A stretch of DNA of 64,000 nt from Mixophyes australis. Lineage: Eukaryota > Chordata > Amphibia > Anura > Limnodynastidae. Below are positions 56,050 through 64,000 of this stretch, piece after piece. The DNA lies in the NCBI GenBank assembly GCA_036250195.1, contig JAVHZZ010000005.1:125616098-125680097 (forward strand). The letters are read 5' to 3'. Each line of letters starts with the position of its first letter. Position 1 is the stretch's first letter. The position numbers and the translations under genes were made by a program. The notes under the pieces were generated by a model. The model made no database searches and had not been told where the DNA came from. It saw nothing but the letters and a program-made list of their open reading frames with translations.

Positions 56050-56507
56050 GGAACGAGGGGAAGGTTCACCTAGGTCTGCAAATTTTTTCCTCAAAAAATG
56101 CTGTGTTAATCCCTGCACAACTCACGTCTAGTGCCGGTTCGGTGAACCTGTCGGCCTTCATTGACAGTGGAGCTGCGGGCAACTTCCTTGACATCAAGTT
56201 TGCCCGCTCTGCTGGGATTCCACGGATTAAACTCAAATCCGCCATTACGGTATGTGGCTTAGATGGTAGTCCATTGCCAGGCGGCAAGATTACCTGGGAG
56301 ACCCCGCCACTACAATTGAACATTGGCGCTCTTCACTTGGACACCATAGTCTTCTTTCTTATCGAATGTCCATCAGTTTCTTTGATTCTGGGCCACCCCT
56401 GGCTATCCCGTCATAACCCTGTCATGGATTGGGTAAAAGGAGAAATTGTCCAGTGGAGCTCTTATTGTACACAGTCTTGTTTGACACTACCTCTGCGTGT
56501 GATTTAG
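56031..56507 (+). pseudogene. Chromovirus protease
   Basis: Read in the -1 frame from the heptamer. It has the aspartic protease motif FIDSGAAGNFLD (near 56158-56195) and the second block SLILGHPWLSRHNP (near 56380-56420), the normal retropepsin-like domain of Ty3/gypsy Pol. A TAG at 56505-56507 breaks the polyprotein just before reverse transcriptase; the same frame continues after it. Confidence 0.85.
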
Positions 56508-57616
56508 GCTATTCCGGAGCAACTTCCTTTACAGTATCATGAGTTCTGGGATGTTTTATCCAAAAAGGCTGCTGACACTCTACGACCGCACTGGGAATTC
56601 GACTGTGCCATCGAGCTCATTCCGGGTTCTAAATTACCCAAGGGATGCTTGTACTCTCTCTCTGGTCCAGAGACCAAATCCATGCAGGAACACATTGACG
56701 AAAACTTGGAGAAAGGCTTCATCAGGCCATCCAAGTCCCCAGTAGGAGCAGGATGCTTCTTTGTATCCAAGAAGGACGGTGGACTCAGACCCTGTATCGA
56801 ATACCGAGGGCTAAATCTCATTACGGTTAAGAACACCTACCCCCTTCCTCTCATCTCCGTACTTTTTGACCAACTAAGAGGGGCAACTATCTTCACAAAA
56901 ATTGATCTTTGTGGTGCTTATATACTCATACGTATTAGAGCAGGTGATGAGTGGAAGACGGCATTCAACACGCTCTCGGGCCACTACGAATATCTGGTCA
57001 TGCCGTTTGGCCTTAGTAATGCCCCTGCAGTATTCCAGGATTTGATTAATGAGGTGTTACGTGAGTTTCTGGGACACTTCATTGTTGTCTACTTGGACGA
57101 CATCCTCATATATTCAGAATCGTTGTCAGTACACCAGGGTCATGTCAGACAAGTCGAGAACACCATCTCTGCGCTAAACTCGAGAAATGCGAGTTCGAGG
57201 TCCAGAAGGTATCCTTCTTAGGTTATATAATCTACTCAGAAGGTTTCTCCATGGACCCAACCAAGGTCCAAGCAATCCTGGACTGGGTACAGCCGAATAA
57301 CCTCAAGGCGGTCCAGAGATTCCTGGGATTTGCCAATTATTACAGGAGATTTATTGGTGGCTTTGCTGATATCGTGGCCCCTATCGTCACCTTGACTCGC
57401 AAGGGAAGCGATCCAGCTAATTGGTCTCCACAAGCAATAATGGCATTTGAAACCTTGAAGAAAGCCTTCATGTCTGCTCAGGTCCTTAGACACCCGGATC
57501 CTAAGGTACCGTTTATTCTTGAAGTCGATGCCTCTGACGTCTGTGCCGGGGCCATCCTGTCACAAAAAGATCCCCATACTCACCGCTTACATCCATGTGC
57601 CTATTTTTCCCGTTAG
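56508..57616 (+). pseudogene. Chromovirus reverse transcriptase, frameshifted
   Basis: It copies element RNA to DNA. Motifs: [18 protein letters not shown] (near 56705), [16 protein letters not shown] (near 56890), [20 protein letters not shown] (near 56998) and the catalytic YLDD (near 57090). About 30 bp appear to be missing near 57150-57170, and the frame shifts there. The continuation 57173-57616 has FLGFANYYRRFIGGF and ends at a TAG (57614-57616) at the RNase H boundary. With the shift and the stops no full enzyme can be made. Confidence 0.9.
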
Positions 57617-58966
57617 TTCTCTTCAGCGGAAACCAACTATGACGTTGGAAATCGAGAGCTGTTAGCAATTAAATGGGCATTTGAGGAATGGCGACATTGG
57701 TTGGAAGGCGCTGCACACCAGATCTCCGTTATAACGGATCATAAGAATCTGCAGTATATACAGTCGGCCAAACGACTGAATCCTCAACAGGCTCGTTGGT
57801 CACTGTTCTTCACCCATTTTAACTTTATAATCACCTATCGTCCAGGTTCTAAAAATGTTCGGACAGACGCCCTGTCCAGAAGTTTCCTGGCTTACCATGC
57901 TCCGGTTACTAGTCCAGAGCCTATTGTTCCTGTGTCTATGATCCTTTCCGGGTTAACCCAAGACCTGAGCTTTACCTTACAAAGGTTCCAGAGATTGGCT
58001 CCTGATAATACTCTGGTAGGATGCTTGTTTGTTCCAGTTCATCTAAGGAAGGCAGTCCTTGCTGAAGCACACAATAGTCAGACTGCTGGACATCCTGGAG
58101 TCTTCAAAACATTGGAAATCCTTTCCCGTACTGTATGGTGGCCGTCTTTGTCTGCTGACATCAAGAGTCACGTCCTGTCTTGTGAAGTTTGTGCCAGGAA
58201 CAAAGTTCCCAGGATTCGGCCGGTAGGTCAGTTGGTTCTGTTGGCCGCTCCTGCAAAACCTTGGACACATTTGTCCATGGACTTTATAGTTGATCTGCCA
58301 CCCTCTGCGGGACACAATACCATTTGGGTCGTGGTAGATCGGTTCAGCAAAATGTCGCATTTCATTCCGTTAACCAGGCTTCCTACTGCTCGAGATTTGG
58401 CCGTCTTGTTCATTGAACACATTTTTCGTCTCCATGGACTCCCTACTGACATCGTCTCCGATCGGGGTTCTCAGTTCATAGCGCAGTTATGGAAATCCTT
58501 CTGTACCCTCCTTGGAATCAAGATCAGTTTTTTATCCACATACCACCCTCAGTCAAATGGGCAAACTGAAAAGGTTAACCAGTCCTTAGAGAAGTTTTTA
58601 CGATGCTACACATTAGAGTTCCATGACAACTGGTCCTCCTTGTTGCCCTGGGCGGAATTTGCCTGTAACAACTCCTGTCACTCATCTACCAAAACCTCTC
58701 CGTTTTTTTGCAATTATGGTTTTCACCCCAGATCTAACTCTTTGTATTCACTCCAGTCCGTTGGTATCCAGGAGATCCGCTCCACTGCCAGGGATCTCAG
58801 AGTTATCTGGAGGAAAGTACACTCATCATTGAGACAAGCCTCACTTGTTGCAAAAAAAAATTCGGACCGACACCGTACCACCTGCTCCCTTAAGTTGGGC
58901 CAGAAAGTGTGGCTGTCTACAAAAAATAGCAGGCTCAGACAGCTTTGCAAGAAGTTGGGTCCTTAG
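57617..58966 (+). pseudogene. Chromovirus RNase H and integrase
   Basis: After the TAG at 57614 the frame continues with AETNYDVGNRELLAIKWAFE (RNase H) and ITDHKNLQYI. Integrase follows: zinc-binding H-H-C-C (HNSQTAGHPG near 58070; CEVCARNK near 58180), catalytic D-D-E (MDFIVDLP near 58278; SDRGSQF near 58458; GQTEKVNQ near 58560). All three catalytic residues are present. A TAG at 58964-58966 ends the frame just before the GPF block. This is the best-preserved part of the element. Confidence 0.9.
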
Positions 58967-59316
58967 TTCATCGGGCCGTTTCCCATCATCAAGCAGGTGA
59001 ACCCCGTCTCATTTAGGTTAAAAATTCCGGGCTCATTGAGAATTCCCAACACATTTCATTGTTCTCTATTGAAGCCAGTACTTTATCCAACTCAAGCCCA
59101 GTCTGCAAGCTTCTCTGGGAGAAATTCCAGCAAGTCACAAAAATACGTTGTTCAGAAAATCCTTGATTCTAAAAAAGTGCAAGGACAGGTGCACTTTCTA
59201 GTGCAGTGGAGGAATCGTGGGTTAGAAGAGCGGTCTTGGATTCCTCGGAGACAACTCCATGCTCCCAAACAACTGAAGGAGTTCTTCAGGAAATTTCCAA
59301 GAAAACCTGGGTGCAC
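58967..59316 (+). pseudogene. Chromovirus integrase C-terminus with chromodomain
   Basis: In the same frame after the TAG at 58964: FIGPFPIIKQVNPVSFRL (GPF/Y block), NTFHCSLLKPV, and a chromodomain (YVVQKILDSKKVQGQVHFLV then QWRNRGLEERSWIP, near 59145-59255). Chromodomains are thought to steer integration by binding modified histones. The frame runs on into the 3' LTR and stops at 59524, so the true polyprotein end may lie inside the LTR. Confidence 0.85.
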
Positions 59317-60077
59317 TGTCACGAGCCGCGGTGGTACTCATAGCCGCCGCGGTTCGCTTCTCATACGCCCCAGCGTCACGGCAGTCATCTTGACAACCGG
59401 GACGTCATTTCCTCTTCCTGTCCGGCCATCACCAGGGCAACGGCCGGACGCTAGTACACTAGCGCTGCGTCCCGGCGGTGCTGGTAGCCGGGTGCATGCG
59501 CATAGCAGGCAGCCTGTGGGCTGATTCTATGAGGCTGATTAACAGGCATTAGCCTGCAACTGTTCAGGTCAGGGGCAAGCCCTGATTGGTCCTGCTGGAT
59601 ACTAGTAAATTAGCCTGCAGGAGTGTGTTCAACTGCTGATTGGTCTGTGTCTGTATTTAAGGCAATGAGGTCTGCTGCCTCATTGCCGGTTATAGCTTCT
59701 GTTTCCCAGTCTGCTGACCTGCTTTGTTCCTGTTCCTATCTATTAAACTTCTGCTGATCTCCCATGTATGACCCCTGGCTTGGATTTGGACTTCGCTTGT
59801 GTATCTCGTGACCCTGACCTCTGGCCTGTTTACTGTTTCTCCTGTCTGCCTGTGACCCTTGACCCTAGCTCGTTAACTGGAATAGCAACCTGCTGCCGGC
59901 CCTTGACCTCTGCGTGGACCTCACCCCGCTTGCCTGGGTTCTCCCCAATCGGCACACACTTCACGACCCTCTGTCAGTCTGCAGCCCAGTCTGTCCCCAC
60001 CACCAGGGGCTCCAGTGAACACCTGATTGGCAGAGTAGACTCTGGGTTGTGTTGTGCCGGCTGGAGGGTTCCTAACA
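59317..60077 (+). repeat. 3' LTR of the chromovirus, full length
   Basis: 761 bp, TGTCACGAGCC to CCTAACA. It includes the segment missing from the 5' LTR (59698-60011) and a CTGTATTTAAGGCAATGAGG block near 59650. Confidence 0.93.
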
Positions 60078-60082
60078 TGCAC

Positions 60083-60518
60083 CCACTATATCGAATTCTC
60101 TCCCTCGCACAGTAAGACTCTCCTCTGGTCTACAAACTTTCAAGCGTTCTCTGAAAACCTGCCTCTTCAGACAAGCTTATAATATTCCTCAGCCTCCCTC
60201 TTAACCTCGCTACCGTTAGCCTGTTACACAATTTCACACAAGACAACTACCCCCTGACCAACATTGTTGTGTGACGGGATCATTTAGCTTATGAGTCACT
60301 TTTACCTTTGCAGTCTGGCTGGGCCAAAATGCAAAATGTTGACTTAACCTCATGTGTCAATCTCCCATTGTCCCATAGATTGTAAGCTTGCGAGCAGGGC
60401 CTTCTCACCTCTTTTTCTGTTTTACCCAGTTTGTTTATTAGTTTATTATGTTTGTCCCCAATTGTAAAGCGCTATGGAATATGTTGGCGCTATATAAATA
60501 AATGATGATGATGATGAA
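60083..60518 (+). pseudogene. L2 LINE 3' end (downstream of insertion)
   Basis: The frame SLPRTVRLSSGLQTFKRSLK, then CLFRQAY, matches the C-terminus of L2 reverse transcriptase. The 3' UTR ends ATTGTAAGCTTGCGAGCAGG … AAGCGCTATGGAATATGTTG, GCGCTATATAAATAAATGAT and (GATG)n. This tail is shared with the SINEs in this window. Confidence 0.85.
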
Positions 60519-61700
60519 ATCATAAGTGATTATATGTTACTTTTGGGCAATCAGTGGCTAGAAAGTTAAGTGGGCAGCACATGTCAGAAAGGCACTGATC
60601 ACATCTGTTTAGTAACAGCTCAGAATGTACGCAAGAGAAATAATGAATTTCGATAAAATGCAAATTAACTAGTAATTTGGCTGCTAATTACTGTTGACAG
60701 TATCATGATTGCTTAGCATTGTCTCTGTAAGCTGAGCAATCGAGCAATCTGGAAGTGATAATGTTGAAAACTTAACTTTCTCTGAAAAATCTAACTTGCA
60801 GGATGGCCCTGAACAGTAGATTCTGAATGCATCTCATAGGGTAGAGTTCTCATTACACAAGGTTCTCAAGTCCGTAATTTCCCTATTAATCGTCTTAAAG
60901 AAACAAAGCTGTTGAGGCAGTGGCAAATTAACATTACCAATGTTCCTATTCAATAACCAAAAAGTCAGCTTCCACCACTACTTGTGTCAAACCTAGCAGT
61001 GTATATATATTCTCTTTCAAATGATGTAGCTCCTTAGAAGTTATTACATGGTGATCATGTGTGATCACCAGACAACAACACCCTACACTACAGAAAGCAT
61101 AAAGAAATCCAGGGATGCTCTCCCCCATCCTAGCTTCATTAAACTCAGTTATTGCTTGGTGATCACCGCCCAACACTACAGATAGCATTAGGCAATAGGG
61201 CTTTATAATAGATGTAGAAAGTAATCTTAACCCCTTTGAGTAACTAAAATATTTCCAAAAAATATTTCTACTAAATTGGAATATTTCCATCAACATATCT
61301 TCATCAAAATATCCTTACTAGTGCCAAATATAAATATGAATGGAATATTTGGTATTATTGGTAATATTAGTAGTCTGTTGAATAGATTTTTATTCATTTT
61401 TTGATATCTCTTTAAATATCAGGATGTTTGTTACGATTTCAGTAGTAACGTTAAATAGTGGAGTAATAAAACAACCGGAACTATTTCACTTTCATACGGG
61501 ATAACGAGTTGTATACTTTTTTATCCCTCTAAGTCCTAATAGTTTTATCCTTTTGAAACGAATGTATTAGGATATTCAATCATTTTTCACAGTCAAAATC
61601 AGAATGCATTGGAATTAGAAAATTCTTTGGATTAAAATAATAATAAACATAAAATCAAAATAAAATAAAACAAAATAATGCGACACTAAGTCAATATGCT
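60519..61700. other. No gene seen; degenerate local repeats
   Basis: AT-rich. 61015-61110 and 61150-61195 share a GATCACC … CACTACAGA-AGCAT motif that returns at 63015-63060, suggesting an old local duplication. No coding frame is supported. Confidence 0.4.
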
Positions 61701-61938
61701 ATTAACGTATGATTGTAATTAAAGGTATAAGCGATATCTAATATGAGGTGAAATCTGTTCCGTTTTGTTTAACTTAGTGAAGATACACTGAGTTAAGGTG
61801 TGCCTTTCCTATATATTAAGCTAGTTTCTGCAGTGTGGACTGATTGTAGACCTGATTACTGCCAGGTGTTTGTGTTTTCTAATTAATTAATTAAATACGT
61901 TTGGAACTATATATAATTCTGCTGAGACAGTAGGAACA

Positions 61939-61983
61939 CTATCTCTGATGAAGTGGTTTGCTACCACGAAACGCGTAAGATAG
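61939..61983 (+). ncRNA. Candidate hammerhead-ribozyme core
   Basis: CTGATGA (61945-61951) is followed by one extra A, a 4-bp hairpin GTGG/CCAC (61953-61956 with 61964-61967), then GAAA (61968-61971). CTATCT (61939-61944) pairs perfectly with AGATAG (61978-61983) as stem I. Stem III would be AC/GT (61971-61972 with 61975-61976), and the base before stem I is A77, allowed at the cleavage site. ACGCGT is self-complementary, so two copies could share a 6-bp stem III. Tiny stem III and open stem I are known from ribozymes in Penelope-like elements. The extra A after CTGATGA is non-standard. Confidence 0.4.
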
Positions 61984-62950
61984 ACATCCTTGTCTAAACC
62001 TTTTTGGCACTCATATATTATCTTTGTGGACAGATAACTCACTTACTGGCTGGGAATGAAACTCCCCTCTTAACATTTCAATATTGGATTTTAAACCAGA
62101 AGCCCGGGAACAACACTGCTGATGCAGGGGGCTGCAAATACACTCTGCAAGCTGACAGGAGTCCATGAGAACTAACTCTGTATTCAACGTGCAGATGAAC
62201 GTATAAACGGATATCTCTATTGGAGAGTTGCTTCTGCCGGAGCAGCAGCATTATTCAGCATTGTACACGGAGGAACAAGTACAGATCGAAATACTCATTC
62301 AGGGTAATTATAGCAGCATGCTTCCAATTTGTTCACACTGACGGCTAAACTACAGATTGGATGATACATCCTAATAACGTCAGGATTCTGGTAAGATTAT
62401 ACCATATTATTACCCGTAGACTGCCTCCATTTCCATACTAGAATATCTGCTACATTGTCTCTATTGCTGTACAACATTGTTTATATTTGCCTGTTAAATT
62501 ACATCTACACTAGATGGGAGTTTCAGCCTTGGAGTTTGAGGAACCAAAGCATGCTATATTATGATCGTGGAAAGAATTGAAGTCCATATAGCTACCTCTG
62601 GAACGTAGTAGTTTTGATTACTATATACTTATGCGAATTGATATACGCAAACTATAAAGTTATATCAACGTGAGCACTGCCGCAAGGAGTTAATTTCATT
62701 AACAGACATTGTTCATACCACCTCGAGAGGGAACAGATGTAACCATATTTAATTTATATAATCTTTTGTAGGTGCACCTATAGATTTAATATTGGTATTC
62801 CCACATAGAAGGTGGTCTTTCAATATATGTTTAACGAGTGCATTTTATATTATATGTTTTTAAATAAATATTTTTTATATCCACACTGCAGTACTAGTTT
62901 TTTGAGGACCTGAGTCTATTGCATTGTTTTGATTTCAGAAACTATGTGTA
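61984..62950. other. Non-coding, possibly part of a Penelope-like or ribozyme-bearing repeat
   Basis: No open frame with recognisable content. If the hammerhead-like motif is real, this AT-rich stretch down to the AATAAATATTTTTTATATCC near 62865 may be the body of its element. The boundaries are unknown. Confidence 0.25.
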
Positions 62951-63275
62951 CCACACCTTTGAAATACAATAGTCTACTCTTTCAGATGATATGCCCCCAT
63001 AGTTGTTATTGTCTGATGATCACCATACAATAACACCGTACACTACAGAATGTTTACAGCACAAAGGTTGAAAAGTCTCATCTGTGAAAGGATGAAATAA
63101 CATAGTTTTTTAAGCAGGGGTAAATGCAGGATTTCTAGAGGGGGGTTTCCAATTTACGCTGCCAGAGTGGGAATGACCATCATGCAATTGGTGTGACTAT
63201 CATTTTAGGTGATAGATGCCCCATGTGTTACACACAGGTGTGCACAGAGCATTTAATTAGGGTGTGCACCCAGGG
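62951..63275. other. No gene seen
   Basis: 62970-63080 repeats the GATCACC … CACTACAGA motif of 61015-61110. 63115-63160 (GCAGGGGTAAATGCAGGATT) and 63235-63270 look like fragments of another interspersed repeat. Confidence 0.35.
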
Positions 63276-64000
63276 CAGGGCCGGACTGGCCATCTGGCAC
63301 TTCTGACAAATGCCAGAAGGGCCGATGGCAGTGTGGGCCGGTCCGGCTCCCTGCGATCCCCCGATTAAATAAAAAAATATATATTATTTTCTGTGTGTAG
63401 CCGTCATGACGAGTGACGTCATGACGGCTCTGTGCGCCGGCCCGGCTCCCGCGCTTCAAGTTCGCGGCCGCGTAGGACTAGCTGCAGTGGATTCCCGGAG
63501 GCTGCTGTCAGTGCTGAGGTAAGTGTAGAGAAGCGGAATATGTGTGCAGGAGGAGACAAACGGAATATGTGTGTCGGGAGGGGGGGGCAGAGAAACGGAA
63601 TATGTGTGCCGGGGAGACAGAGAAACGAAATATGTGTGCAGGGGGGGCAGAGAAACGGAATATGTGTGCAGGGGGGGGAGAGAAACGGAAGATGTGTGCG
63701 GGGGGGGTGGAGAAACTGATTATTTGTGCAGGGAGGGAGGGGAGAGAAACGGAATATGTGTGCAGGGGAGGGCAGAGAAACGGAATATGTGTGCAGGGAG
63801 GGGGGGGGAGAGAAACGGAATATGTGTGCAGGGGGGGCAGAGAAACGGAATATGTGTGCAGGGGGGGCAGAGAAACGGAATATGTGTGCAGGGGGGGAGA
63901 GAAACGCAATATGTGTGCAGGGGGGGAGAGGGGCAATAAATGTCTGCAGGGGGCGAGAGGGGCAATAAATGTCTGTAGCAGGGGGGAGAGGGGCAATAAA
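63276..64000 (+). mobile_element. GC-rich hAT-like element, left end only (runs off the window)
   Basis: CAGGGCCGGACTGGCCATCT, then GGCACTTCTGACAAATGCCAG, is a CAGG-type terminus with a built-in hairpin. Related starts occur at 21731 and 43633. The interior includes CCGTCATGACGAGTGACGTC and a minisatellite. The right end and target duplication are outside the window, so the superfamily is inferred. Confidence 0.5.
63530..64000 (+). repeat. Minisatellite (GAGAAACGGAATATGTGTGCAG + G-tract)n
   Basis: About 14 units of 25-35 bp with variable G-runs, changing near 63930 to a GAGGGGCAATAAATGTCTG variant. The array continues past the window end. Confidence 0.92.

Larger units (their letters stand above)
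54714..60077 (+). mobile_element. Sushi-like Ty3/gypsy chromovirus, inserted in an L2 LINE
   Basis: LTRs at 54714-55161 and 59317-60077. TGCAC is duplicated at 54709-54713 and 60078-60082 (5 bp). Gag with a CCHC knuckle is followed by protease, reverse transcriptase, RNase H, integrase and a C-terminal chromodomain, the order of chromoviruses. Gag and pol overlap with a -1 frame relationship and a slippery heptamer. A few stops and one frameshift inactivate it. Note that TGCAC also precedes the 3' LTR internally, so an LTR beginning five bases earlier cannot be fully excluded. Confidence 0.92.

Noticed and set aside
63508..63996. Repetitive His/Thr/Tyr/Ser/Val open frames on both strands at the window end
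   Set aside because: They arise from the G-rich minisatellite; no start context, domain or non-repetitive flank supports a gene.

Overview
This window looks like repeat-dominated nuclear DNA of a vertebrate, most likely a frog or other amphibian. The grounds are the mixture of element families: L2-type LINEs ending in a (GATG)n tail, a tRNA-like SINE sharing that tail, vertebrate Tc1, DIRS, a Sushi-type chromovirus, a class I endogenous retrovirus and many palindromic MITEs. No host protein-coding exon, rRNA, tRNA or CRISPR array could be supported. Every long reading frame that I recognise belongs to a mobile element.

Layout. 1-720: remnant of a Ty3/gypsy element (LTR end, primer site, broken gag). 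1103-1600: interspersed repeat with a nested hAT MITE. 2639-10534: a hAT-like element with a perfect 8-bp target duplication, split by an autonomous-type hAT (hAT-A, 2739-8993, own perfect 8-bp duplication). hAT-A holds a BED-finger transposase and a 20-copy, 100-bp minisatellite. 11648-18671: a second, related hAT in the opposite orientation (hAT-B, perfect 8-bp duplication), with a frameshifted transposase and four kinds of internal tandem or direct repeat. 18.7-29.7 kb: mostly non-coding, with SINEs, MITEs and palindromes. 29.7-30.3 kb: Tc1 remnant.

30469-41249: an almost full-length class I (gamma/epsilon-like) endogenous retrovirus with two LTRs, gag, pro, pol and env all recognisable. 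It is inactivated by in-frame stops, by a SINE tail inside integrase and by a missing integrase catalytic residue; a hAT MITE sits in its leader. The provirus itself lies inside a palindromic MITE.

41.4-54 kb: MITEs, an antisense L2 reverse-transcriptase fragment (45.8-46.6 kb), a ~120-bp-arm inverted repeat (47.6-48.1 kb), a possible solo LTR, a DIRS fragment (50.6-51.9 kb), a foldback hAT MITE (52.2-52.5 kb) and a MITE nested in another palindrome (53.4-53.7 kb). 54.2-60.5 kb: an L2 LINE 3' end split by a Sushi-like chromovirus (54714-60077, 5-bp target duplication) that keeps a GGGAAAA -1 frameshift heptamer. 61.9 kb: a small motif that folds like a hammerhead ribozyme core. 63.3 kb to the end: start of a further GC-rich repeat with a 25-35-bp minisatellite.

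The main theme is nested insertion. At least eight insertion-within-insertion events can be ordered, several by exact target-site duplications. Three hAT or hAT-like elements are packed with minisatellites. All repeat family names are from recognition by eye.
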